Virus record (IMG/VR): IMGVR_UViG_3300050343_000186
Span: 1-56,212 of that record
DNA from: a virus
Length of the DNA: 56,212 nt
Direction: 5' to 3' (one strand)
The translations under genes were made by a program, and so were the position numbers. Below are positions 49,600 through 55,950 of the stretch, piece after piece (position 1 is the stretch's first letter; each line of letters begins with the position of its first letter). Below the pieces are notes generated by a model that saw only the letters and a list, made by a program, of their open reading frames with translations, did no database searches and was not told the origin of the DNA.

Positions 49600-49877
49600 A
49601 TCTTTTGTTGTAGCTTTATGTAATACCTGTCTTCTGTGTTGCTCATTCTTGTTATTCCGTGAATGATTGTTGAATGACCTATATCATATCCATTGTCTCT
49701 CATCATTCTAACGATTGTACTTATCTTAAAGTCTCCATCAAAAATACAAGTCCAATAAAGCATCTGTCTTGCATCTACAACCTCTCGTTCTTTGGTGTTC
49801 GTAAATAATAATTCTCTTGAGATACTAAACTCTTTTAGTATCTTCCTTACGTATGTGTTAAACTGTTTTTTTTTCAT
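49587..49877 (-). CDS. Second DnaA domain IV-like protein, 96 aa
   Basis: RKILKEFSISRELLFTNTKE, VVDARQMLYWTCIFDG, KISTIVRMMRDNGYDIGHST with IIHGITRM. The helix order and the GHSTIIHG signature (67-74) mirror the DnaA DNA-binding domain (GHxDHSTVIHA in the protein at 42558), but the loop Asp-His pair is reduced. A shorter, divergent paralogue in the early operon. It may bind a different site set from the first copy. Confidence 0.7.
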   Translation of the reverse strand: MKKKQFNTYVRKILKEFSISRELLFTNTKEREVVDARQMLYWTCIFDGDFKISTIVRMMRDNGYDIGHSTIIHGITRMSNTEDRYYIKLQQKICSV

Positions 49878-50016
49878 ATATAATAATCTTATTTGAATTG
49901 TTTAATCTCTCTCTGTTAATCTTCTCCCACTCTCTATACCAATAATCTGAATCGGCATATTGTGAGTAGTATTCTTCGGGTCTTATGTCATCTAATAGTT
50001 GCTTAATCTTGCTCAT
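49858..50016 (-). CDS. Small hypothetical protein, 52 aa
   Basis: SKIKQLLDDIRPEEYYSQYA, DSDYWYREWEKINRERLNN, ending YEKKTV. The short aromatic-rich YYSQYADSDYWYREW segment is distinctive. Intact, and overlaps the DnaA-like gene by 20 bases in another frame. Confidence 0.45.
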   Translation of the reverse strand: MSKIKQLLDDIRPEEYYSQYADSDYWYREWEKINRERLNNSNKIIIYEKKTV

Positions 50017-50074
50017 TTTATTATATGGTTTAATTGTTGTTCAAATATATATTAATTATATGTAGATTCCAAGC

Positions 50075-50305
50075 CTAATCCAATGTATCGAAATCCTCTT
50101 CATCTTTTTCATTGTTCGCCACAATAGCATCTTCAATCTCATTTTTGTATGATACAACTTCTTCACATAACCTAAGTAGTTCTTCTAAGGCATCTACCTC
50201 ATACTGACTACCTAAGTCATTAATTTTTCTGTCTTCGATTGCCTCTAGGCAATCTTGTAAATCTCCCGCAGTGTTTTCAAATCTGCAATAACTCATGTTT
50301 CCCAT
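50075..50305 (-). CDS. Conserved small phage protein (MSYCRFENT family), 76 aa
   Basis: GNMSYCRFENTAGDLQDCLE, AIEDRKINDLGSQYEVDALE and an acidic tail. The MSYCRFENTxxDLxxCxE start is widespread in phage early regions, function unknown. Start 50305 or the internal Met at 50296. Upstream lie two palindromes (50344 and 50382), so its expression is probably tightly controlled. Confidence 0.65.
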   Translation of the reverse strand: MGNMSYCRFENTAGDLQDCLEAIEDRKINDLGSQYEVDALEELLRLCEEVVSYKNEIEDAIVANNEKDEEDFDTLD

Positions 50306-50343
50306 AATTGTTTTTTTTTAAATTGTTTTAGGTGTTTTGGGTG

Positions 50344-50361
50344 GTTTGGGTTAACCCAAAC
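50344..50361. promoter_or_regulatory. 18-bp perfect palindrome GTTTGGGTTAACCCAAAC
   Basis: A perfect dyad in the gap upstream of the leftward gene at 50305, 20 bases from the GTGTAC palindrome. A likely operator for a dimeric regulator. As RNA it would form a hairpin of at most eight pairs without a T tract, so a terminator is less likely. Confidence 0.6.
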
Positions 50362-50381
50362 TATTTCTTTAATTAAAAATA

Positions 50382-50397
50382 GTGTACTATAGTACAC
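50382..50397. repeat. Recurrent palindrome GTGTACTATAGTACAC, copy 1
   Basis: A perfect 16-bp dyad (18 bp with flanking A/T) covering the last codons of the leftward transglycosylase gene and upstream of the gene at 50305. Identical to copies at 52821 and 54190. Confidence 0.8.
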
Positions 50398-50863
50398 TTT
50401 GTACTTTATTCCAATATTTTATTGTTGTTGTTTTTTTATGTCCTATCGGACCTCCGTTCCATCTTCTTGCTACTATCTCTGCATACTCTATAAACGTATA
50501 TTCCTCGCAGCATTCATACTCCTCTGATATGATGTTGAACATCTCAATAGATTTGGCTCTACTATATCTATCCTCTAATGTATACACCAATGGTATATCA
50601 TTACTGCGTAAGATTCGGTTTACCTCTCTCACACATATAGGATGTATCTGTAAGCAACCAACCGCCTTACCTTTATCGCCAATGGCAGAGTCATTACCTC
50701 TACTCTCAACGTAAATGATTGCGTTGATAAGCCTACCCCAATCAGACAAGGTGTCAACCTCGTCTACAGAGATGATAGTTCTCTCCGTTGTTAGATTGTG
50801 GTCGGCAGTAAATACCACCGACCCAATCATAAACATAACAACAATAAATCTACTAATCATCAC
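50387..50863 (-). CDS. Secreted lytic transglycosylase-like protein, 158 aa
   Basis: A signal peptide (ISRFIVVMFMIGSVVFTA), then WGRLINAIIYVESRGNDSAI with Glu53 in the position of the transglycosylase catalytic acid, GKAVGCLQIHPICVREVNRI and ARRWNGGP. This matches the E-S-R-G-N ... G-x-x-Q-I-H ... A-x-x-W-N-G-G pattern of SLT-like enzymes. In an early operon rather than the lysis cassette, so it may act in DNA entry repair, superinfection exclusion or early envelope remodelling. Confidence 0.75.
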   Translation of the reverse strand: MMISRFIVVMFMIGSVVFTADHNLTTERTIISVDEVDTLSDWGRLINAIIYVESRGNDSAIGDKGKAVGCLQIHPICVREVNRILRSNDIPLVYTLEDRYSRAKSIEMFNIISEEYECCEEYTFIEYAEIVARRWNGGPIGHKKTTTIKYWNKVQSVL

Positions 50864-51144
50864 AAAATATCTTTTGTTCGTACATACACATACCCTTCGT
50901 GGGTAATCTTATCTGAATTAGACCACCATTGATTCTTCTTAGGTAAATGCCCACCTTCCATACATATTTTAAGTGTTCTTTTTCTAAGCCAATAGGTCAA
51001 CTCTGCTTTATGCTCAATTAGAGAATCGGTCTCGTCTTCTGCATTTACTGCATACAAATCCTCTGTACCCCAAAGAGTACCTGCGATGTCGGTTACGTCT
51101 ATAAATACAACCCCATCTTTACATACTATTAATCTATTCTTCAT
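50860..51144 (-). CDS. Hypothetical protein, 94 aa
   Basis: KNRLIVCKDGVVFIDVTDIA, GTLWGTEDLYAVNAEDETDS and YWLRKRTLKICMEGGHLPKK, ending YVRTKDIL. It looks like a small beta-alpha protein. Overlaps the transglycosylase gene by four bases. Confidence 0.5.
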   Translation of the reverse strand: MKNRLIVCKDGVVFIDVTDIAGTLWGTEDLYAVNAEDETDSLIEHKAELTYWLRKRTLKICMEGGHLPKKNQWWSNSDKITHEGYVYVRTKDIL

Positions 51145-51233
51145 AATTCTTTTACTTGTTTCTTAGTTATTATTCCTGTTTTGATATACTTGCGTAGGAA
51201 GTATATAGTTAACATTTGCTTTATTTTCTTCAT
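51141..51233 (-). CDS. Very small basic protein, 30 aa
   Basis: KKIKQMLTIYFLRKYIKTGI then ITKKQVKEL. A strongly basic amphipathic helix. The ATGA overlap with the next gene and a four-base overlap with the previous one support translation. Function unknown. Confidence 0.4.
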   Translation of the reverse strand: MKKIKQMLTIYFLRKYIKTGIITKKQVKEL

Positions 51234-51436
51234 ATCATTAATATATTTTTTATTGCTTGGAAGCTAACACTCTCACGTTCACAAAGGCTCTTTAAGAACA
51301 ATATCTCTTTATCTCTATCTATTTCAGACTCCTTACTTTTACTTTTCTTAATCCCTTTAGACCATCTTATCTCTGTGTTTGATTTCTTAAATGTTCTGTA
51401 CTCTACACCTATTGACTGTATTTTATCTGATATCAT
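51230..51436 (-). CDS. Small basic hypothetical protein, 68 aa
   Basis: ISDKIQSIGVEYRTFKKSNT, EIRWSKGIKKSKSKESEIDR and a helical C-terminus. Basic middle, possibly nucleic-acid binding. In the tightly packed early operon. Confidence 0.45.
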   Translation of the reverse strand: MISDKIQSIGVEYRTFKKSNTEIRWSKGIKKSKSKESEIDRDKEILFLKSLCERESVSFQAIKNILMI

Positions 51437-51451
51437 AATGTTATAATTGTA

Positions 51452-51652
51452 TTATCTAATAATTATACATTCGTTCATTTTCAAAAAGTCTTTCCAATCT
51501 CCTTCCGTATTATACTCAGACTCCATAAACTCTTCTTCACTCATCTCAGTAGTCTTAAACTTGGCAACTAAATTCTTGCCGTTATACTTGCGTATTGTAA
51601 ATGTTCTCTTTGAATAGTTTGGTTTTACTGATATTATTTCTCTTGTATTCAT
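51452..51652 (-). CDS. Conserved small phage protein, 66 aa
   Basis: NTREIISVKPNYSKRTFTIR, KYNGKNLVAKFKTTEMSEEE and FMESEYNTEGDWKDFLKMNE. A compact beta-beta-alpha looking protein with a conserved-looking acidic and aromatic C-terminus (EYNTEGDWKDFLK). Unassigned. Confidence 0.55.
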   Translation of the reverse strand: MNTREIISVKPNYSKRTFTIRKYNGKNLVAKFKTTEMSEEEFMESEYNTEGDWKDFLKMNECIIIR

Positions 51653-51656
51653 TTGT

Positions 51657-52385
51657 TTAATGCATTAATATTTTTATATTCTTCTTACCTTTACCTTGTG
51701 TACCACTGCACAGTCCACACTTATCGCAGCTAGACTTAAAACCCATCTCTTGGCTTGCAGGACATCCTGCAGCATCTTTTGCACTGATGAAATGGTATCC
51801 GGGACTCTCTGTAGCTATAAAGCTACGATATCCTGCCGCAGTAGCTTGGGCTGCTTCGTCTTCATTGTGTGTGCTTGCCATAAAGTACTTACCGTACTCC
51901 TTCGCAAATGGTTTCTGCCATTGGTGCGTGTAACCCGTCCAACTACTCGATAGCAGAGACATACTCTCTACCATATAGCTTGGTAATAGAGATGGCTCAC
52001 CGTACGTTCCAAATCTTACATATGTATCTTTGGACATATCTAATACTTTTCTGTACTTGGTCTCATCTAATGGTGTAAGTAAAATTTTATCTATGCTTCG
52101 AAGCATTGACAAGAAGCCTATATACTGATTGAATTTGTGTGTGTAACATCCACCGCCACCGTTACCCACACTGAATGGACAATCTAAGCAGTTACTGCCG
52201 TCCAAAGCAAAGAAATCCTTCATCTTAAATCCTTTACTTGTTGTCGCTAACTTGTATTGGTCTAGACTAAATGTGTACGTCTGTACAACTTGTGTGCCCT
52301 TCGAGCGTACAATTTTAGCGTTTTTTGTCTTTGATTTACTTACAACAAACAAGTTATTGTTTTCAATCCATACTATCTTACTCAT
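51657..52385 (-). CDS. Cys-rich conserved phage protein (DUF7227-like), 242 aa
   Basis: FFALDGSNCLDCPFSVGNGG with CYTHKFNQYIGFLSML, then RFGTYGEPSLLP, SWTGYTHQWQ, YFMASTHNEDEAAQA, CPASQEMGFKSSCDKCGLCS and GKGKKNIKIL. At least eight conserved-looking Cys and several His give a likely metal or Fe-S site. This block is widely conserved in phages under an uncharacterised family name. It may modify nucleotides or nucleic acid; function unproven. Confidence 0.7.
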   Translation of the reverse strand: MSKIVWIENNNLFVVSKSKTKNAKIVRSKGTQVVQTYTFSLDQYKLATTSKGFKMKDFFALDGSNCLDCPFSVGNGGGGCYTHKFNQYIGFLSMLRSIDKILLTPLDETKYRKVLDMSKDTYVRFGTYGEPSLLPSYMVESMSLLSSSWTGYTHQWQKPFAKEYGKYFMASTHNEDEAAQATAAGYRSFIATESPGYHFISAKDAAGCPASQEMGFKSSCDKCGLCSGTQGKGKKNIKILMH

Positions 52386-52386
52386 A

Positions 52387-52557
52387 TTATGTTAGTTTAT
52401 CTATTATTGTTTGAAATTCTCTTATGTCTTCCTCATACATCTCTTTTAGAAAATCTAAATTTGTTGATTCCATTTTATTTCTAATCTCCAAAATCTTACT
52501 CTCTAATGATACTATAATTCTGACCTCTTCGTACATTGTTAATCTCTCTCTATTCAT
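52387..52557 (-). CDS. Small coiled-coil protein, 56 aa
   Basis: Start chosen at MNRERLTMYEEVRIIVSLES (52557), avoiding overlap with the next upstream gene. Two charged helices (SKILEIRNKMESTNLDFLKE) without a known domain; probably a dimer. Confidence 0.5.
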   Translation of the reverse strand: MNRERLTMYEEVRIIVSLESKILEIRNKMESTNLDFLKEMYEEDIREFQTIIDKLT

Positions 52558-52567
52558 ATTGTTTTTT

Positions 52568-52777
52568 TTAGTTTCGTTTCCATCCATAACCTTCAATTTT
52601 TCCCTCATTAAACATTTCAATAAGACTTTTATACGCTTTTGTTGCAGCAGGTCTTTTGCAGTGTTTTACAGCGTAAATAATTTCCGTAAAATATTTGTCT
52701 TCCTTTATTAAAAAAAATGTAGTTCTATACATATGTCCTTTTAGTTTTATTTTAAATTGTTTTATTGTTTCTACCAC
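52568..52777 (-). CDS. Small basic hypothetical protein, 54-69 aa
   Basis: ETIKQFKIKLKGHMYRTTFF, LIKEDKYFTEIIYAVKHCKR and KAYKSLIEMFNEGKIEGYGW. Start is GTG at 52777 or the internal ATG at 52732. The leader between the palindrome at 52821 and this gene holds a 9-bp hairpin (52783-52806) that could affect translation. Confidence 0.5.
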   Translation of the reverse strand: MVETIKQFKIKLKGHMYRTTFFLIKEDKYFTEIIYAVKHCKRPAATKAYKSLIEMFNEGKIEGYGWKRN

Positions 52778-52782
52778 CTCAA

Positions 52783-52806
52783 CCCCATAGCGTTTCTGCT
52801 ATGAGG
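52783..52806 (-). other. Leader hairpin
   Basis: On the - strand CCTCATAGC and GCTATGGGG pair (9 bp, one G-T) around loop AGAAAC, ending five bases before the GTG start at 52777. No T tract, so a translational or processing element is more likely than a terminator. Confidence 0.5.
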
Positions 52807-52820
52807 CAAGATGATATTTT

Positions 52821-52836
52821 GTGTACTATAGTACAC
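52821..52836. repeat. Recurrent palindrome GTGTACTATAGTACAC, copy 2
   Basis: A perfect 16-bp dyad three bases after the stop of the ArdC-like gene (leftward) and upstream of the next gene. See copies at 50382, 54190 and 54515. Confidence 0.8.
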
Positions 52837-52839
52837 TTT

Positions 52840-53766
52840 TTATCGTTGAAGATAGTCAACTACTTTGGTAGCTTGTTGCATCGCAAACACACACTCCTTT
52901 GGTTTGTCTTTTAGATGCTTACACCACCCTTGTATATATGCTTGGCTATTGGTCATATGTGGCTCGAGTCCAAGCAACCCAACCATATACATACTACTTA
53001 TCTCTGCGACCAACTCTTCCTTTGCATATGTCTCATCGCCCCAAAACATAACCTCTGTCAATGACTTTCGGTTAAGTCTATCCTCGTGACCCGTGCTATG
53101 TGCTAATTCGTGAAACAATACCTTGTAGTAGCTATCTGAATCAGTAAAGTCTTCAATCTTTGGTACGTTCACATAGTCTGATTTTACATTGTAAAATGCT
53201 TTACCACTATCTGCGTGTACTATCTTAAACTTTGGCTCATTGGTAAGGTATCTCTTGACCACACTCTCTGCTACTTCTATTGGATTATTCTCGGTCTTCT
53301 CTACCTTCGGCTCATCTGCACCTATTGGTACAATACCTTCGCATTGCTCGACATTGAATACCCTATAGTATTTGATTGAGAATGTCTTTTTGTAGCGTGG
53401 CTTACCTTCAAACTTCTCGTCGATGTTTACATACTTACTGTCCTTGACAAACTTCTTTGTCTTCTCATCAAACCAACTCATCGACCATAGGTACACTTCA
53501 GTTGACTTCTCACCCTTCTTAACCTTACCACCACTGTTGGTTACTGCTTTGAAACTCAGCCATTGATTATACTGATATCCCTTAACCCTCATTACTGAGT
53601 TAAGCATAAAGATATTGAATCCATTGTACCTCCGTTTGCTTACATAGTTTATAGGAAACATCTGCTCACCCTCTCCGAATGGCTTGAACCAATTCAAACC
53701 ACCCTTCTTCAATCCTTCAATGACTGCGTCATTAATCTTTTCGTAAATAAAATCTGTCTTACTCAT
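52840..53766 (-). CDS. ArdC-like antirestriction protein with zincin domain, 308 aa
   Basis: An N-terminal ssDNA-binding ArdC domain (residues 1-140: EGLKKGGLNWFKPFGEGEQM, RRYNGFNIFMLNSVM, WLSFKAVTNSGGKVKKGEKS) plus a C-terminal zincin-like peptidase with HELAHSTGHE (219-228) and ELVAEISSMYM as the third zinc ligand helix. Such proteins protect incoming DNA from restriction and are common in phages and plasmids. Its place at the front of the early operon fits immediate-early expression. Confidence 0.88.
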   Translation of the reverse strand: MSKTDFIYEKINDAVIEGLKKGGLNWFKPFGEGEQMFPINYVSKRRYNGFNIFMLNSVMRVKGYQYNQWLSFKAVTNSGGKVKKGEKSTEVYLWSMSWFDEKTKKFVKDSKYVNIDEKFEGKPRYKKTFSIKYYRVFNVEQCEGIVPIGADEPKVEKTENNPIEVAESVVKRYLTNEPKFKIVHADSGKAFYNVKSDYVNVPKIEDFTDSDSYYKVLFHELAHSTGHEDRLNRKSLTEVMFWGDETYAKEELVAEISSMYMVGLLGLEPHMTNSQAYIQGWCKHLKDKPKECVFAMQQATKVVDYLQR

Positions 53767-53999
53767 ATTCTTGGTAAAAAATGTTCGTCTTGTTTTAATA
53801 ATCCTACGAAGTCGTGCTTAAGGTCATATGTACTGAAACCTTGGTCGCTGAAAAGTCTCTCTACCCATTCGTATTTCAGTTCAATTAGTTGCCTGCATAG
53901 GACTCCTAGTCCAACTCCTCTTGCCTCTGCAAAACCTTCAAAAAAGTTCGCATCATCGTTACTTACAAGTAGTAAGTGTAATCTAAATGTATCTATCAT
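53763..53999 (-). CDS. Hypothetical protein, 78 aa
   Basis: IDTFRLHLLLVSNDDANFFE, GFAEARGVGLGVLCRQLIEL and KYEWVERLFSDQGFSTYDLK. It looks alpha/beta with a Gly-rich turn. Overlaps the ArdC-like gene by four bases and may work with it. Confidence 0.5.
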   Translation of the reverse strand: MIDTFRLHLLLVSNDDANFFEGFAEARGVGLGVLCRQLIELKYEWVERLFSDQGFSTYDLKHDFVGLLKQDEHFLPRI

Positions 54000-54003
54000 T
54001 ATT

Positions 54004-54177
54004 TTATTTGTTTATTATACCTTGTTCTATTAAACTCTGTGCAGTCCTACCAAACCAACCTTGTAGTTGGTATGCAAGACCCGTGTCGTGCAGATGTTGC
54101 CAAGCATCTATAATTTCATCTTCACTTTCGGTTTGTATCCAACCTTCAGCTATTCCCGTGGCTCTATAATTACTCAT
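54004..54177 (-). CDS. Conserved small phage protein, 57 aa
   Basis: SNYRATGIAEGWIQTESEDE then EIIDAWQHLHDTGLAYQLQG and WFGRTAQSLIEQGII. The DAWQ-x-LHDTG-x-AYQLQGWFGR block is a very common motif in small phage proteins of unknown function. Start ATG at 54177 (another ATG directly upstream at 54180). The palindrome at 54190 lies just before the start. Confidence 0.7.
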   Translation of the reverse strand: MSNYRATGIAEGWIQTESEDEIIDAWQHLHDTGLAYQLQGWFGRTAQSLIEQGIINK

Positions 54178-54189
54178 CATATTCTTATT

Positions 54190-54205
54190 GTGTACTATAG
54201 TACAC
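54190..54205. repeat. Recurrent palindrome GTGTACTATAGTACAC, copy 3
   Basis: A perfect 16-bp dyad one base after the stop of the leftward gene at 54207 and 9-12 bases before the next start codon (54180/54177). Confidence 0.8.
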
Positions 54206-54206
54206 T

Positions 54207-54482
54207 TTAATCGTGAACATACTTCACTACTAGTGTGTATATTGGTTTTCTCGTAAATGTCAGTCTTATATCTGAATCAATTTCTACAATAAATTGTTCG
54301 TCATCTGTTGTGCCTCTGTTTAAGATATTAGATGTATCCAAGTCTAGTTTTTCAATCCAATGTTCTCTGATGTAAGCTAATGAGTTTAAAGCAATCTTCT
54401 TGTTTGTGAAGTTTATATCTTCAAAGCAATATCCTTTCCTTAAGTTGAATCCTTGTATGTTATAAATGTATCTCATATCCAT
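54207..54482 (-). CDS. Hypothetical protein, 91 aa
   Basis: Start chosen at MDMRYIYNIQGFNLRKGYCF (54482). The frame continues upstream through the palindrome at 54515-54530, which would otherwise be translated. FEDINFTNKKIALNSLAYIR and DEQFIVEIDSDIRLTFTRKP. Beta-rich. Flanked by palindromes on both sides. Confidence 0.5.
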   Translation of the reverse strand: MDMRYIYNIQGFNLRKGYCFEDINFTNKKIALNSLAYIREHWIEKLDLDTSNILNRGTTDDEQFIVEIDSDIRLTFTRKPIYTLVVKYVHD

Positions 54483-54514
54483 TTTAGTTCTTCGTTGTTC
54501 ATATTGTTTTTTTT

Positions 54515-54530
54515 GTGTACTATAGTACAT
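54515..54530. repeat. Recurrent palindrome, copy 4 (one mismatch)
   Basis: GTGTACTATAGTACAT, one base different from the other three copies at the last position. It lies four bases after the stop of the leftward gene at 54535 and upstream of the next gene. Confidence 0.75.
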
Positions 54531-54534
54531 TATT

Positions 54535-55179
54535 TTACTTCATTAAGTCCTTAGCTATATCCATAAGTTTCTTCGCTAATTCCTTAGCATCTACCCCGCT
54601 TATGTTATACTCACCGCTAGATTTTAGGCTGAAGATAGTACCTTCACCTTCGCTCTCACCTTCGCTCTCACCTTCGCTCTCACCTTCGCCCTCTTCGCTT
54701 TGCTCTTTGTCATCTTTAGCTTCCCACGCTTTGAACACGTCACATATCAACTCAGCACTATAGTTGTCACCATCGTTTTCAAGGACCGCATAGACCTTCA
54801 AAACCTGCTTGATGTCAAGCGTGAATCTTCGTGGACATAGGTCACCAAACTCAAGGTATGCGTCAAAAAACGAGTCTTCGATGTTGCCAAACTTGTGTAC
54901 TCGGCTAATCATTGACTGACCGATGTTGTATATCTTTTGCCCGTACTCAACCTTAGTCTCGAATACCCCGTACTCTTTTCGCAACTCCTTACCTTCCTTT
55001 GACTGCAACCAATCGCAGCCTTGTGCTACCAACTTGTACTCCGCGATAGTGCGTTTCATTGCCTCCACTTTGTACTTCTGTGCCGATAGCGACTTGCGTC
55101 CGAAATCTGCCAATTTTAGGTTAGACTTTACTACTTTCTTGTTTAAAAAACTTACTTCTTGTTGTGTTAAATTTGTCAT
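54535..55179 (-). CDS. Hypothetical early protein with Glu/Ser/Gly repeat linker, 214 aa
   Basis: TNLTQQEVSFLNKKVVKSNL, MKRTIAEYKLVAQGCDWLQS and YGQKIYNIGQSMISRVHKFG start a helical part; DSFFDAYLEFGDLCPRRFTL follows. Near residues 160-180 comes a GESE repeat linker encoded by about 3.7 direct 12-bp repeats (54647-54690), then a short C-terminal helix (DAKELAKKLMDIAKDLM). No known family. It comes after a terminator-like hairpin in the leader. Confidence 0.55.
   Translation of the reverse strand: MTNLTQQEVSFLNKKVVKSNLKLADFGRKSLSAQKYKVEAMKRTIAEYKLVAQGCDWLQSKEGKELRKEYGVFETKVEYGQKIYNIGQSMISRVHKFGNIEDSFFDAYLEFGDLCPRRFTLDIKQVLKVYAVLENDGDNYSAELICDVFKAWEAKDDKEQSEEGEGESEGESEGESEGEGTIFSLKSSGEYNISGVDAKELAKKLMDIAKDLMK
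54647..54690 (-). repeat. 12-bp tandem repeat inside an early gene
   Basis: Unit CCTTCGCTCTCA (+ strand) repeated three times with a partial fourth; it encodes GESE on the - strand. Length is divisible by three, so slippage would change linker length without breaking the frame. Confidence 0.8.
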
Positions 55180-55204
55180 TTTGTTATTGTTTTATACCAC
55201 CAAA

Positions 55205-55231
55205 AGCCCACACCGTCTAGCAGTGTGAGCT
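55205..55231 (-). terminator. Terminator-like hairpin in the early leader
   Basis: On the - strand AGCTCACAC and GTGTGGGCT form a 9-bp stem (one G-T wobble) with loop TGCTAGACG, followed by TTTT. It lies between the small gene at 55317 and the gene at 55179, so it may attenuate readthrough into the early operon. Confidence 0.6.
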
Positions 55232-55316
55232 GTATGTTACACCTTCTTTGGTTAAGTTGGTGTACCTTGATGTTATAGTCTTCTTGGATGGCTACCTAGC
55301 CTCATATAAGCTATTG

Positions 55317-55491
55317 TCACTTATATGTCTCATCACTGCTGTTAATAACGTCATACGTTCGTGTTCGTATATCCGCCCAAGCTACACCGCCATTGGTAGG
55401 TGTATCACTCGTGATGTGTCAAGATGTCAAAGAACTGTCCTTCACACGTTACTACTCCTTGGTAGGGAGTCTCGAAGCATTTCAACTTCAT
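55317..55491 (-). CDS. Small early protein, one frameshift (~58 aa)
   Basis: MKLKCFETPYQGVVTCEGQF then FDILTHHE in one frame, continuing after a shift near 55408 as SDTPTNGGVAWADIRTRTYD and VINSSDETYK to TGA 55317-55319. The two halves read well as one protein with one missing base. This is the first leftward gene after the non-coding end and a candidate host-takeover protein. No family recognised. Confidence 0.45.
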
Positions 55492-55950
55492 ACCGTGCAA
55501 TTGGCTGAATCTGTCATTTTTGGGACATACCCCGTTTCGTTCAACACTGCAAAGTACATTTCAATATTTTTAATAAACAAGCATTGAACGAAAATAAAAC
55601 GAAAATAATTTGTAACTTACTGACAATCAGCGAGAGAAATTTTATTTTAGCATTTAGTATCAGTCTAATTCTAGTCCAATATCACCTCATCCCTTAATTT
55701 CATTGGGGTTGAACGAGTAATGAACAGAATCACCTCTGTAACTTACTGATTCTCAGTCGATTAGATTATCTTTTCTTTTAGGTACTTTGGGTCCACTTTG
55801 GTACTAAAGTCGCTTAAAATGGCTAAAAATGCCCTTAAAACGAATTGACAAGAATATTATCTTTTCTTGATAATAACTTTATCTTAAGATTTTATGTCAA
55901 AGTTCCCCGCTATTTGTTTAGTCCGCTGAAAATGCGTGCAGGGGTTATGC
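55492..55950. other. Non-coding early leader / genome-end region
   Basis: No credible gene in about 460 bases. TTGAACGA occurs at 55584 and 55709, with an inverted copy TCGTTCAA at 55537. TGTAACTTACTGA is repeated at 55611 and 55737, each followed by a TCAG that makes a small CTGA/TCAG dyad. GTACTTTG and GGTACTTTGG boxes and an inverted repeat TTATC/GATAA (near 55858-55873) are present. It must contain the promoter of the leftward early operon, but no perfect TAnnTTTG is seen. It ends where the terminal repeat begins. Confidence 0.6.

Noticed and set aside
54647-54690. 12-bp tandem repeat as a separate regulatory repeat
   Set aside because: It lies inside a continuous coding frame and encodes a GESE linker.
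55232-55316. tRNA-like fold in the early leader
   Set aside because: No acceptor, T-loop or anticodon pattern could be assembled; no tRNA was found elsewhere by eye either.
55248-55587. Rightward frames in the early leader
   Set aside because: They are antisense to the better supported leftward small gene at 55317-55491, have Ser/Thr/Ile-rich random composition and lack promoters.
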